Shown here: one piece after another, positions 25,727 through 35,019 of the stretch | Layout of the letters: every line of letters begins with the position of its first letter | How positions within the stretch are numbered: position 1 is the first letter of the stretch | NCBI RefSeq assembly: GCF_001485435.1 | Contig: NZ_BCMS01000001.1 | Location: 1,497,501-1,561,500 of the forward strand | Direction of reading: 5' to 3' | Source: Deinococcus grandis | GTDB lineage: Bacteria; Deinococcota; Deinococci; Deinococcales; Deinococcaceae | DNA length: 64,000 nucleotides | Position numbers and translations under genes: made by a program | The notes under the pieces: model-generated | The model's input: the letters and a program-made list of their open reading frames with translations, nothing else | Databases searched by the model: none | What the model was told of the DNA's origin: nothing

Positions 25727-26221
25727 GTGGCGGCGGTCCTCCTGACGGGGATGTCCGGTGCGGGCAAGAGCGCCACGCTGCTGGAACTCGCCCGGCGGGG
25801 CGTCCGCGTGGTGGACACGGACGCCGACGAGTGGAACGAGTGGGTGCAGGCGGCGGACGGCCCGGACTGGGTGTGGCGGCTGGATCGCCTGCACGCGCTG
25901 CTGGACGAGGTGGGCTCCGCGCCGCTGGTGCTGGCGGGCTGCCGGAGTAACCAGGGGGCGCTGTACCCGCGCCTCCGGGCGGTGGTGCTGCTGACGGCGC
26001 CGCTGCCGGTGTTGCTGGCTCGGGTGCAGGACCGGGCGAACCCGTACGGCCACACAGTGGAGGACCGGGCGCGGATCGCGGAACACGTGGCGTGGGTCGA
26101 GCCGCTGCTGCGCCGGTCTGCGACCCTGGTGCTGGATACGGCGCAGCTGTCCGTGGCGCAGGTGGCCGATCAGGTCGAGGCGCTCCTGAACGGGGCCGGT
26201 GCCGGGGCACCGCTGGGCTGA
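25727..26221 (+). CDS. P-loop NTPase/kinase-like protein
   Basis: 164 residues from GTG 25727, 4 bases after the previous stop. Walker A GMSGAGKSA is at residues 8-16, and DTDADEWNEW follows as in shikimate- or adenylate-type small kinases. VLAGCRSNQGALY and VLLTAPLPVLLARVQDR are typical of AAA_18/AAA_33 nucleotide-binding proteins with a lid arginine. The substrate is unknown. Probably co-transcribed with the thioesterase. Confidence 0.75.
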   Translation: MAAVLLTGMSGAGKSATLLELARRGVRVVDTDADEWNEWVQAADGPDWVWRLDRLHALLDEVGSAPLVLAGCRSNQGALYPRLRAVVLLTAPLPVLLARVQDRANPYGHTVEDRARIAEHVAWVEPLLRRSATLVLDTAQLSVAQVADQVEALLNGAGAGAPLG

Positions 26222-26260
26222 GGTTGCCGCTGGGCCGGTCCGGTGCTCTACGCTGCACGC

Positions 26261-26676
26261 ATGACTGTGTTGCTGCTGGATCACGTGGCGATCGCGACTC
26301 CTGATCTGGAGGCGGGTTCGGCGCCGTACGTGGCGCTGGGCCTGCACCCGGAGGGGCCGGATGAGGTGGTGGAGGGTCAGGGCGTGCGCGTCCGGGCGTT
26401 CCAGGTGGGGGAGACCCTGATCGAGCTGTTGATGCCCACGCGGGAGGACAGTCCTGTCGCGGGGTTCCTGGCGCGCAGGGGGCCGGGGCTGCATCACACG
26501 GCGTACCGCGTGGCGGACCTGGACGCCGAGATGGCCCGCCTGCGTGCGGAGGGGGCGCGCTTCCTGAGCGAAACTCCTGCGCCGGGCCGGGCGGGGTCGC
26601 GCGTGGCGTTCCTTCACCCGAAGTGGGGCGAGGGGACCCTGATCGAACTCGTGGAGCACATGCCGGGCGGGCACGC

Positions 26677-26680
<4 letters not shown>
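26261..26680 (+). CDS. mce: Methylmalonyl-CoA epimerase
   Basis: 139 residues from ATG 26261, 6 bases after TACGCT (26249-26254). VOC fold with metal ligands in LLDHVAIATPD, LHHTAYRVADLD and GTLIELVEH, and the ETLIELLMPT strand typical of the epimerase. It converts (S)- to (R)-methylmalonyl-CoA for the mutase in propionate and branched-chain degradation. mutA/mutB are not in the window. Confidence 0.87.
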
Positions 26681-27054
<374 letters not shown>

Positions 27055-27108
27055 ACCTCGCATGGCGCGTCGCAGTTCTGTCAGACGGGCTCGGGTAGGC
27101 TCGCGGGC

Positions 27109-28053
27109 ATGACCGCACCGACCCTCCCGCCCGCGCAGGCCAGCCACGTGGCGGCGCTGCACGCGGCCCTCACGCAACTGGACGGGGTGATCCTCGGGAA
27201 GGGCCCGCAGATCCGGCTGGCCGTCGCGTGCCTGCTCGCGCGTGGGCACCTGCTCATCGAGGACCAGCCCGGTGTCGGTAAGACGACCCTGGCGCAGGCC
27301 CTGGCGCGCACCTGCGGCCTGCACTTCCGCCGCGTGCAGTTCACGGCGGACCTCCTCCCGGCGGACCTGACGGGCGTGAGCGTCTGGGACGCGTCCAGCA
27401 GCGCGTTCCGGTTCGTGGAGGGGCCGGTGTTCAGCGAGCTGCTCCTCGCGGACGAGATCAACCGTGCCACGCCCCGCACGCAGGGCGCCCTGCTGGAATC
27501 CATGGAGGAACGGCAGGTCTCGGAGGGCGGCGTGACCCGGCCCCTCCCGGAGCCGTTCTTCGTGATCGCCACGCAGAACCCGGCGGCGTTCGTGGGTACC
27601 AGCCCCCTGCCCGAAGCGCAGCTGGACCGCTTCCTGATGACCGTCACGCTGGGCTACCCGGACGTGCGCGCCGAACGGCAACTGCTGGAAACCGGGGGGC
27701 GCAGTCTGTCCGTCCGCGAACTGCCGGCCGTGCTGAACGCGGGCATGCTGATCGCCATGCAGGCCGAGGTGGACGCCGTGCACGTCGCCGGACCGCTGCT
27801 GGACTACCTGCAGCTGCTGGCCCGCGCGACCCGTGAGCACCCGGGCCTGACGACCGGCCTCAGCCCGCGCGGACTGCTGGCGCTGCTGGCAGGCGCGCGC
27901 GCCTGGGCGTACCTGCACGGGCGCAGCATGGTCCTGCCGGAGGACGTGCAGGCGGTGTTCGCGCCGCTGGCCACGCACCGCCTCACTGCCCGCGCGGGCG
28001 TGAGCGTCCCCGACGTGATCGGGCGCCTGCTGCGCGAGACGCCCATTCCCTGA
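27109..28053 (+). CDS. MoxR family AAA+ ATPase
   Basis: 314 residues from ATG 27109, 7 bases after TAGGCT (27096-27101). Walker A GVGKTTLA at about 53-60, Walker B LLLADEINRATPRTQGALLESM at about 110-131, sensor 1 ATQNP, and the C-terminal lid with TGLSPRGLLALL. MoxR ATPases act as chaperones that mature partner complexes, often with DUF58/VWA and transglutaminase proteins. Here the partner starts 1 base before this stop codon ends. Confidence 0.93.
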   Translation: MTAPTLPPAQASHVAALHAALTQLDGVILGKGPQIRLAVACLLARGHLLIEDQPGVGKTTLAQALARTCGLHFRRVQFTADLLPADLTGVSVWDASSSAFRFVEGPVFSELLLADEINRATPRTQGALLESMEERQVSEGGVTRPLPEPFFVIATQNPAAFVGTSPLPEAQLDRFLMTVTLGYPDVRAERQLLETGGRSLSVRELPAVLNAGMLIAMQAEVDAVHVAGPLLDYLQLLARATREHPGLTTGLSPRGLLALLAGARAWAYLHGRSMVLPEDVQAVFAPLATHRLTARAGVSVPDVIGRLLRETPIP

Positions 28054-30935
28054 TGACCTGCCCGGACCGACCGCCAGCCGGGACGGTGACGCTGCGCGCG
28101 TGGCCGACGGGCTTCGGCGCGGCGTTCCTCGCGCTGATCGTCCTGACGCTGATCGGCTGCGTGAACTACGCCCTGAGCCTCGGGTACGGCCTGACGTTCC
28201 TGCTGGGCGGCGTGTGGGTGCTCGCGGCGGGGCAGGCGCTGCGCGCGGCGCGGGACCTGACGGCCGGGGTGCAGGCGCGCGGGCCGGTCCGGGCGGGCAC
28301 GCCGCTGCCCGTACAGGTGCAGGCGCGCGGCGGGCGCGGCGGCGTGCTGCGCGTCGCCCTGCACGCCCCCTTCGACGTGGTGAGCGGCAGCGTGACGCTG
28401 GAGGACGGAGCAGGCACCCTCGACCTGGCCGTCCCCACCGCCGCGCGCGGCCCGCTGGAAGTCCGCGTGACGCTGCGCGCCCTGGACCGCCTGGGTCTGT
28501 GGCAGGTGCGCCTGCCCGACCCGGACCCCGTAACGGTCCTGATTCACCCCCGCGCGGAGGAGGGCGCGCCGCCCCCACCCACCCGGAGCGTGCCGGGCAG
28601 CGGCGAGGGTGCGGGCCGCGCGCCCGGCGACGAGGAATTCGCGGGCCTGCGCCCCTACCAGACCGGCGACTCGCCCCGGCAGGTGTCGTGGCGGCACGTG
28701 GCGCGCACCGGGCAGCTCCTGACCCGCGAGACCGACGCCGCGCAGGGCCGCGCCCGGCGCCTGGACTGGCAGGACGCGCCCGGTGACCCGGAGGCCCGCG
28801 CCGCGCGCCTGACCGCCTGGGTGGACGCCCTGCACGCCCGCGCAGACAGCTACGCCCTGCACCTCCCGGGCGAGGTGGTCGCGCCGGGCAGCGGCGAGCC
28901 ACAGCGGCAGGCGGCCCTGAACGCCCTGGCCCTGCACGACCCGCCCACCCTGGCCAGCCTCGCGCCCCCGGCCCGGAACCGTCCCGGCGCCCGACCGGCG
29001 CCGCTGCCGGGCGAGGCCCTCACGTGGACGCTGCTGGCCCTGGCCGTCACCCTGGCCCCCGGGGTGCTGCGCCAGCCGTGGTGGCTGAGCCTGCTGATCG
29101 CCGCGCTGCTGGGCCACTCGCTGCTGCGCGCGCGCCGCGACGCGATCCGGCCCCTGCCGACGTGGCTGCTGGCGCTGCTGGCCGTGGCGGGCGGCGCGGC
29201 CCTGAATGCCACGTACGGCACGCTGCTGGGCCGCGACGCGGGCACCGCGTTCCTGGCGATGCTCGCCGCCCTGAAAACCGCCGAGAGTCACGCCCGGCGG
29301 GATCAGGCGGTCCTGACGCTGCTGGGCCTGTTCGTCACGAGCACCGCCTTCTTCTTCAGCCAGGGGCCCCTGACCGCGCTGTACGCCGTCCTGAGCGCGG
29401 CGCTGCTCCTGACGGCCGCCACCACGCGCCTGGGCACCCCGCCGCCCCTGACTCGCGCCAGCCTGACCGGACGGCTGAGCCGCACCGTGCGCGTCCTGAC
29501 CCTGAGCGCACCGCTGACGCTGGCGCTGTTCGTGCTCGTGCCCCGCCCGGACGGCCCGCTGTGGCAGCTGCCGGTGCAGGGCCAGAACCTGACCGGCCTG
29601 GGCTCGGAGGTCAGCGCCGGGTCCTTCACGAACCTCGCGCAGAACCCGGCGGTGGCGTTCCGCGCGGACTTCCGCGGCGCGGTCCCCCCGCCAGCCGAGC
29701 GGTACTGGCGCGGCCCGGTCCTGGAAGCCTTCGACGGCCTGAAATGGCAGCAGGTGCGCGGCAACGTCCCCACCCCCAGCGTCGAGGCGACCGGCGCGCC
29801 CCTCACGTACGACCTCACGCTGGAACCCAGCGGCACGCCCTGGCTGCTGGCCCTGGAGACCGTGGTGCGGGTCCCGCAGGGAGCGTTCATCACGAGCGCG
29901 GTGCAGGCGTTCACGCCCCGCCCGGTCGCCACGCGCCGCCGCGTGACGCTGGTCAGCCAGCCCGCACTGGTGGGCCGCCAGGAGAACGGGGACCGCCTGC
30001 GCTTCGACACGCTGCTCCCGCAGGGGCAGAATCCCCGCACGCTGGCCCTGGCGCAGCAGTGGGCGGGCCTGCCCCCGGCGCGGCGCGTGCAGGCCGCACT
30101 GGACCACCTGAAGACCGGCGGCTTCACGTACACCCTGAACCCCCCGCTACTGCCCGAGGAGAACCGCACGGACGCGTTCCTGTTCGGCAGCCGCCAGGGC
30201 TTCTGCGAGCACTACGCCAGCGCCTTCGCGGTCCTGATGCGTGCCGCCGGACTGAGCGCCCGCGTGGTCACCGGGTACCTGGGCGGCGAACTGAACCCCG
30301 ACGGGAACTACCTGATCGTCCGCCAGCAGGACGCCCACGCCTGGACCGAGGTGTGGCTGCCCGGCCAGGGCTGGGTACGGGTGGACCCGACCGCCGTGAT
30401 CGCCCCGGCGCGCGTGAACGCCGACCTGCGCACCGCCCTGACGCAACCCGCGGCCAGCGCCGCCCTGCCCCGGACCGGCCTGGACCGCCTGCGCCTGCGC
30501 CTGGACAGCTGGCAGAACCGCTGGAACGCCGTGGTCGTCGAGTACGACGGCGAGCAGCAGACGGCCCTGCTGACCCGGCTGGGCGTGACCGGCGGCGCGC
30601 AGGCCCTCTGGTGGCTGCTGCTGCCCGCCCTGGCCGTCACGCTGCTGCCCGCGTACGCCTGGACGCGCCGCGCCGCCCGGCCCGCCGACCCCGCGCAGCG
30701 CCTGTGGCACGACCTGACCCGCACGGTGGGCGCCCCGCAGCACCCCGGCGAGACGCCCGGCACGTACGCGCAGCGGCAGGCGGGTGCCCACCCGCACCTC
30801 GCGGACGCGCTGCGGGGCGCCGCGCACGCCTACCAGCAGGCCCGCTACGCGCCGGGCCCGCCGGACGCCGCGCTGCGCGACCTGCGCGCCGCCGTGCGGC
30901 AGGTGCGGAGCCTGCGTCACCGTGCCCGCCGCTGA
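28053..30935 (+). CDS. DUF58 / TgpA-type transglutaminase fusion membrane protein
   Basis: 960 residues. N-terminal pair of membrane segments (about 18-65), a DUF58 domain with EFAGLRPYQTGDSPRQVSW at about 196-214, a central membrane bundle (about 325-500), then a transglutaminase-like domain with triad Cys718 (GFCEHYASAF), His762 (DAHAW) and Asp778 (RVDPTA). A last membrane segment near 860 and a DUF4129-like tail complete it. In many bacteria DUF58 and TgpA are separate neighbouring genes after moxR; here they are one chain, and the VWA-like half of DUF58 seems shortened. ATG overlaps the moxR stop (TGATG). Confidence 0.9.
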   Translation: MTCPDRPPAGTVTLRAWPTGFGAAFLALIVLTLIGCVNYALSLGYGLTFLLGGVWVLAAGQALRAARDLTAGVQARGPVRAGTPLPVQVQARGGRGGVLRVALHAPFDVVSGSVTLEDGAGTLDLAVPTAARGPLEVRVTLRALDRLGLWQVRLPDPDPVTVLIHPRAEEGAPPPPTRSVPGSGEGAGRAPGDEEFAGLRPYQTGDSPRQVSWRHVARTGQLLTRETDAAQGRARRLDWQDAPGDPEARAARLTAWVDALHARADSYALHLPGEVVAPGSGEPQRQAALNALALHDPPTLASLAPPARNRPGARPAPLPGEALTWTLLALAVTLAPGVLRQPWWLSLLIAALLGHSLLRARRDAIRPLPTWLLALLAVAGGAALNATYGTLLGRDAGTAFLAMLAALKTAESHARRDQAVLTLLGLFVTSTAFFFSQGPLTALYAVLSAALLLTAATTRLGTPPPLTRASLTGRLSRTVRVLTLSAPLTLALFVLVPRPDGPLWQLPVQGQNLTGLGSEVSAGSFTNLAQNPAVAFRADFRGAVPPPAERYWRGPVLEAFDGLKWQQVRGNVPTPSVEATGAPLTYDLTLEPSGTPWLLALETVVRVPQGAFITSAVQAFTPRPVATRRRVTLVSQPALVGRQENGDRLRFDTLLPQGQNPRTLALAQQWAGLPPARRVQAALDHLKTGGFTYTLNPPLLPEENRTDAFLFGSRQGFCEHYASAFAVLMRAAGLSARVVTGYLGGELNPDGNYLIVRQQDAHAWTEVWLPGQGWVRVDPTAVIAPARVNADLRTALTQPAASAALPRTGLDRLRLRLDSWQNRWNAVVVEYDGEQQTALLTRLGVTGGAQALWWLLLPALAVTLLPAYAWTRRAARPADPAQRLWHDLTRTVGAPQHPGETPGTYAQRQAGAHPHLADALRGAAHAYQQARYAPGPPDAALRDLRAAVRQVRSLRHRARR

Positions 30936-30954
30936 CGTCGCGTAGCATGGGGGC

Positions 30955-31449
30955 GTGAACGTGCTGAAAGCTGTCCTGTCCGCCATCGCTGGCCTCGCCG
31001 CCACCCTGATCGCCTACAGCGCCTTCTTTGTCCGCGGCGACCTGGGCGGCGTCATGGGCTACCTGCGGGCCCGCGGCGCCCTGCGGCGACTGCGCGAGGA
31101 CGGCACGCCCGAGCAGATCAGCGCGGCGCAGGCCCAGCTGCACGCGCTGGGGCAGCAGGTGGGCGACCCGGCCTTCGCGGGCCAGATGATCCCGCTGGCG
31201 CTGCTGACCGGCGCGCTCGTGGCCGGACTGGTCTGGTGGGCCTTCACGCGCCGTCAGCAGGGCGCGCCCCGCCTGGACATCCAGGAGCGCATGGTCTACC
31301 GCCTCGCGCACCGGCTGGGTGGGCGATTCACGCTGGACGACCTGAGCGCCCGCAGCCCCCTGACCGAGGAGCAGGCCCGCGCCGCCACCACCCGTCTGCT
31401 GGACCTGGGCCGCCTGACCCGCGACGGCGACACCTTCCGGCTGAGCTGA
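30955..31449 (+). CDS. Membrane protein with C-terminal winged-helix-like domain
   Basis: 164 residues from GTG 30955, 6 bases after TAGCAT (30943-30948). Two membrane segments (about 5-25 and 79-97) bracket a helical stretch with LRRLREDGTPEQISAAQAQL. The last 65 residues (RFTLDDLSARSPLTEEQARAATTRLLDLGRL) have the pattern of a small winged-helix domain. No known family recognised. It may sense an envelope state, but that is a guess. Confidence 0.72.
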   Translation: MNVLKAVLSAIAGLAATLIAYSAFFVRGDLGGVMGYLRARGALRRLREDGTPEQISAAQAQLHALGQQVGDPAFAGQMIPLALLTGALVAGLVWWAFTRRQQGAPRLDIQERMVYRLAHRLGGRFTLDDLSARSPLTEEQARAATTRLLDLGRLTRDGDTFRLS

Positions 31450-31450
31450 C

Positions 31451-31867
31451 GTGATGGACACCGACCCCACCCTGAGCGCGCTGCTCCGCCGCGTGAACCA
31501 CGACCCCGCGCAGGGCCTCCAGGCGGCCCTGGACGCCGTGTCCGGCCAGCCGCACCCGCGCGTCGCCGCCATCGCCGCGCACCTGAGCGCCACCAAGCGC
31601 GACCTCTGGACCCGCATCGCCCACGCGACCGGCACGCCCACCCCACCCGAGGGCGCGGGCCTGCACACCCTCCTGAGCTGGGAGGAGGAGGCCTGCGCCG
31701 CCCTGACCGCCGCGCAACTGGACGTCACCGTCCCCCCGACCGACCCGGCCAGCGCCGGGGGCGAACCCCCCATGACCGTCGCCGCACTGCTGCGCCTGAA
31801 CGCTGCGCTGACCACGGGCCGCGCTGCGCAGATCCGCCGCCTCGCGGCGCAGCCCCGGATCGCCTGA
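31451..31867 (+). CDS. Hypothetical protein, possibly DinB-like
   Basis: 138 residues from GTG 31451 or ATG 31454, 1-4 bases after the previous stop. Mostly helical by composition: HPRVAAIAAHLSATKRDLWTRI near residue 36 and MTVAALLRLNAALTTGRAAQI at the end resemble the helices of DinB/DUF664 four-helix bundles. The metal-binding histidines are not clear. No signal peptide. Part of the short run 30955-32174. Confidence 0.6.
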   Translation: MMDTDPTLSALLRRVNHDPAQGLQAALDAVSGQPHPRVAAIAAHLSATKRDLWTRIAHATGTPTPPEGAGLHTLLSWEEEACAALTAAQLDVTVPPTDPASAGGEPPMTVAALLRLNAALTTGRAAQIRRLAAQPRIA

Positions 31868-31874
31868 GGCTGGT

Positions 31875-32174
31875 ATGCCCCAGGAACGGCCCTTCCTGAC
31901 CGACCCGGCCTCCGAGGGAACACGCGGCAGCGGCCCGGTCCCCGACGCGCTGTTCGACCTGGCTGTCAACCGCGCCGCCGCCGCCCTGCGCGGCCTGCGA
32001 CCCGCCCGCCCCGAATCGGCGCTGGCCGCGTGGCACGCCCGCACCCGCTTTGCCCGCCGCGTGCCGCTGGACGCCGTTCAGGCCGCCCTCTCCGGACAGC
32101 CGCAGGGCGGCGAGTGGCACTGGGCGGGCGGCCCCGCCGGAGGCTGGCAGCCGGGCCGCGCGCCCTTTCCCTGA
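31875..32174 (+). CDS. Small hypothetical protein
   Basis: 99 residues from ATG 31875, 7 bases after the previous stop. Arg- and Ala-rich, with a helical middle (DLAVNRAAAALRGL, ALAAWHARTRFARRV) and a Gly/Trp-rich tail. No domain recognised. Accepted because of operon position and in-frame coverage up to the repeat at 32184. Confidence 0.5.
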   Translation: MPQERPFLTDPASEGTRGSGPVPDALFDLAVNRAAAALRGLRPARPESALAAWHARTRFARRVPLDAVQAALSGQPQGGEWHWAGGPAGGWQPGRAPFP

Positions 32175-32183
32175 AGCTCCCTC

Positions 32184-32303
32184 TGATACGAGATTAAAAG
32201 GATTCGCCTCCTACGTGCTCGCGTTCCATTTTTCCCTCTCCCCCTGTGCGAGAGGGAAGGAGGAGTGAAGCGACGGAAGGGTGAGGGGGCCACCGGGTGA
32301 CGC
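32184..32303 (+). repeat. Dispersed repeat family 2, copy 2
   Basis: Matches the reverse complement of 4339-4476, starting TGATACGAGATTAAA 9 bases after a stop codon and ending GGCCACCGGGTGACG. TTCCCTCTC...GAGAGGGAA forms an 8-9 bp hairpin at about 32231-32260. The rest of the gap to 32346 holds nothing I can identify. Confidence 0.85.
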
Positions 32304-32346
32304 TGTCTGGTTGGGAATCAATGGAGTACCGTCTGATCAGCGCGCG

Positions 32347-32961
32347 TTACCAGATGGCGGCGCGGGCGGCTACCTCGACTGCGCGCGTGAGTTCCTCCTG
32401 CGGCAGGTAGGGCACGGGCTTCGGCTCGGCTAAGGCCACCTCCGCGTTCGCAGGCAGGTGCAGGAACCCGCACGGCACGTCCTCACGGCCTGCCGCGTGC
32501 AGGGCGTGCAGCGCGTGGAACATCACCGTGTTGCACACGAACGTCCCGGCCGTGTCGCTGATGCCGCCCGGAATGCCCGCGTCCCGCCACGCGCGCAGCG
32601 TGGCCCGCAGCGGCAGGGTGCTCAGGTACGCCGCCGGGGCGTCCGGGAGCACCGGCACGTCGTGGTACTGACGCCCGGCGTTGTCCGGGATGCGGTAATC
32701 CATGACGTTCACCGCGACCCGCTCCAGCGTCACCTGTGGCCGCCCGCTCGCCAGTCCGGTCAGGAGGACCGCGTCCGGCGTCAGCCCGTCCAGCAGGGCG
32801 TCCAGCCGCTCACGGGCCGCGGCGGGCTCCACGGGGAGCAGCGCGCCCTCGATCACGGAGCCGCCCAGCGTGCGGCCGTGCAGCGCCTGCGCCGCGACGG
32901 CGCTGGGGTTCACGGGATGCGTGTGGAAGGGCTCGAAGCCGGTCAGCAGCAGGGTGGGCAT
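32347..32961 (-). CDS. pcp: Pyrrolidone-carboxylate peptidase (pyroglutamyl peptidase I)
   Basis: 204 residues from ATG 32961, 7 bases after TACGCT (32969-32974). It removes N-terminal pyroglutamate from peptides. TGFEPFHTHPVNPS opens the protein, with the catalytic Glu, Cys and His in the Glu-containing middle strand region, GTFVCNTVMF (Cys) and PCGFLHLP (His). Cytoplasmic cysteine peptidase, family C15. Divergent from the secreted-protein gene at 33004. Confidence 0.93.
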   Translation of the reverse strand: MPTLLLTGFEPFHTHPVNPSAVAAQALHGRTLGGSVIEGALLPVEPAAARERLDALLDGLTPDAVLLTGLASGRPQVTLERVAVNVMDYRIPDNAGRQYHDVPVLPDAPAAYLSTLPLRATLRAWRDAGIPGGISDTAGTFVCNTVMFHALHALHAAGREDVPCGFLHLPANAEVALAEPKPVPYLPQEELTRAVEVAARAAIW

Positions 32962-32968
32962 CTTCGGC

Positions 32969-32997
32969 AGCGTAGCGCGCCGCCCACCCTGTACGCT
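32969..32997. promoter_or_regulatory. Back-to-back leaderless promoters of pcp and the secreted-protein gene
   Basis: TACGCT occurs on the minus strand at 32969-32974 and on the plus strand at 32992-32997, each 6-7 bases from its start codon. Only 42 bases separate the two start codons, so the two promoters share almost all upstream DNA. Confidence 0.7.
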
Positions 32998-33003
32998 GCG
33001 GGT

Positions 33004-33462
33004 ATGCGCCGCCTTGTCCTGACCGCCCTGCTGGCCCTCACCCCGACCGCCCTGGCCGCCACGCAGTACGCCGTGCTGAAGGCCGTGACCGTGCAGGGCA
33101 GCGTCGCCACCCTGACCCTGGACTACGTGGACGTGTACGGCGACACCGACGCGGACGCCCGCCGGGTGGTCGCGCTGGGCGACTACCCCAGCGCCCAGGC
33201 GTACTTCGACGCGAACCCCAGCGGGATGTACCTGCGCAACGTCAACCCGAAGCTGCGCACCCTGAAGACCGACGCGAGGACCACCTTCGACCTGTCCTGC
33301 CTGAACCGCCCCGGCGGCGTGATGACCGTCCCGCTCGTGACCTTCGTGTCCGCCTGGAAGGGGTACCACCCGCAGGGCTGCTGGCCGTTCAGCGAGAAGG
33401 TCGTCGCGCTGCAGCTGAGCGGCAACCGCGTGCTGAAGGTCGAGCAGGTGTACTTCCCCTGA
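33004..33462 (+). CDS. Secreted protein of unknown function
   Basis: 152 residues from ATG 33004. A clear signal peptide (MRRLVLTALLALTPTALAA) is cleaved near LAA-TQ. The mature part is beta-rich with two cysteines (FDLSCLN and GCWPFSEK) that may form a disulphide. It has the charge pattern of a small extracellular domain. I recognise no family. Confidence 0.75.
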   Translation: MRRLVLTALLALTPTALAATQYAVLKAVTVQGSVATLTLDYVDVYGDTDADARRVVALGDYPSAQAYFDANPSGMYLRNVNPKLRTLKTDARTTFDLSCLNRPGGVMTVPLVTFVSAWKGYHPQGCWPFSEKVVALQLSGNRVLKVEQVYFP

Positions 33463-33536
33463 GGATGGCAGATGGCGGCGCATCCTGAAACGAACGCCGC
33501 AGTCTGGGGAGCGGGCGGCGCCTATGCTGCGGTGGT

Positions 33537-34373
33537 ATGCCTGAACTGCCGGAAGTGGAGACCACCCGCCGCAAGATCGAGCCGCTGCTGCTGGGCCGCA
33601 CGATCCTGGAGGTGCAGCACGACGCGCCCCACAAGTACCGCGACACGCACCTCGCCGCCGGACGCCGCGTGACCGGCCTGTCCCGGCGCGGGAAGTACCT
33701 GATGCTTCACCTCGCCGCTGCGGAGGCCGCCACCGATTCGCCGCACGATCTGGAATTCATCGTGCACCTGGGCATGACCGGCGGGTTCCGGCTGGAGGGC
33801 GGCAAGCACACCCGCGTGACCCTGCGCACCGACGCGGGCGACCTGTACTTCGACGATCCGCGCCGCTTCGGGAAGATGGCAGTCGTGCGGCCCGGCGAGT
33901 ACGCGGGTATGCCCACCCTGGCCGCCATGGGCCCCGAACCCCTCTCGGCCGACTTCCGGGAGGAGGACTTCGCCGCGATGGCCGCGCAGGCGGGCGCCGT
34001 GAAACCCTGGCTGCTGTCGCAGAAACCGGTCAGCGGCGTGGGCAACATCTACGCCGACGAGAGCCTCTGGATGGCCGGCCTGCACCCCACCCAGACCCGC
34101 CTGACCCGCGAGGAAGCCGGGCGGCTGTACCACGCGGTCCGCGATGTGATGGGCCGCGCTGTCGAGGCGGGCGGCAGCAGTCTCGGCAAGGGGGAGGGTA
34201 ACTACCGCCAGCACGACGGTCTGTCCGGCCTGTTCCAGCACGCGCACAACGTGTACGGCAAGGGCGGCGAACCCTGCCCCCGCTGCGGCACCCCCATCGA
34301 GAAGAGCGTCGTCGCGCAGCGCGGCACCCACCACTGCCCGCAGTGCCAGCCGCTGCGCCGGGAGACCGTATGA
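33537..34373 (+). CDS. mutM: Formamidopyrimidine-DNA glycosylase MutM (Fpg)
   Basis: 278 residues from ATG 33537, 8 bases after TATGCT (33523-33528). The invariant start MPELPEVETTRR gives Pro1 (nucleophile after Met removal) and Glu2; the beta-turn lysine is in SRRGKYLML. The helix-two-turn-helix contains VSGVGNIYADESL, and the C-terminal zinc finger has CPRCGTPIEK and HHCPQC. It excises 8-oxoguanine and formamidopyrimidines, a core oxidative-damage repair enzyme. Coupled to pdxH by ATGA. Confidence 0.97.
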   Translation: MPELPEVETTRRKIEPLLLGRTILEVQHDAPHKYRDTHLAAGRRVTGLSRRGKYLMLHLAAAEAATDSPHDLEFIVHLGMTGGFRLEGGKHTRVTLRTDAGDLYFDDPRRFGKMAVVRPGEYAGMPTLAAMGPEPLSADFREEDFAAMAAQAGAVKPWLLSQKPVSGVGNIYADESLWMAGLHPTQTRLTREEAGRLYHAVRDVMGRAVEAGGSSLGKGEGNYRQHDGLSGLFQHAHNVYGKGGEPCPRCGTPIEKSVVAQRGTHHCPQCQPLRRETV

Positions 34374-35014
34374 CCGACCTGACCGGACTGCGCCTGTCCT
34401 ACACCCGCGCCGAGCTGCGCCGCGCCGACCTGAACCCCGATCCGCTGGCGCAGTTCCAGGGGTGGTTGCAGGAGGCCATCAACGCGGATCTGCGGGAACC
34501 GTACGCGCTGAGTCTCGCCACCGCCGACGGGCAGGGGCGGCCCAGCGTGCGGACCGTGCTGCTGCGCGGCGCGACCGCGGCGGGCCTGACGTTCTACACC
34601 AACTACGACTCGCACAAGGGCCGCGACCTGAGCGCCAACCCGCAGGCGGAACTGCTGTTCCACTGGCCGGAACTGGAACGGCAGGTGCGCGCATTCGGCC
34701 CGGTGACCCGCGTCCCGGACGCCGAGAGCGACGCGTACTTCCACGCCCGCCCGCGCGAATCTCAGCTGGCCGCGCACGCCAGCGACCCGCAGAGCGCCCC
34801 CACCCCCGGCCGGGAGGCGCTGGAGGCGACCTTCGCGGCGCTGCACGGCCGCTTCCCGGAAGGAAGCGAGGTGCCCCGCCCGGCCTTCTGGGGTGGCTTC
34901 CGCGTGCAGGTGCACGAGTGGGAGTTCTGGCAGGGCCGCGCCAACCGCATGCACGACCGCTTCACGTACACCCGCCGCGGCGAGGACTGGCAGATTCAGC
35001 GCCTGATGCCGTAA
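34370..35014 (+). CDS. pdxH: Pyridoxamine 5'-phosphate oxidase
   Basis: 214 residues from ATG 34370 (MTDLTGLRLSY), overlapping the mutM stop. FMN- and substrate-binding motifs: ATADGQGRPSVRTVLLRG, FYTNYDSHKGRDL, FHWPELERQVR, and the C-terminal FWGGFRVQVHEWEFWQGRANRMHDR. It oxidises pyridoxine or pyridoxamine phosphate to pyridoxal phosphate. The link to mutM is operon position only. Confidence 0.96.
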   Translation: MTDLTGLRLSYTRAELRRADLNPDPLAQFQGWLQEAINADLREPYALSLATADGQGRPSVRTVLLRGATAAGLTFYTNYDSHKGRDLSANPQAELLFHWPELERQVRAFGPVTRVPDAESDAYFHARPRESQLAAHASDPQSAPTPGREALEATFAALHGRFPEGSEVPRPAFWGGFRVQVHEWEFWQGRANRMHDRFTYTRRGEDWQIQRLMP

Positions 35015-35019
35015 CCGAG

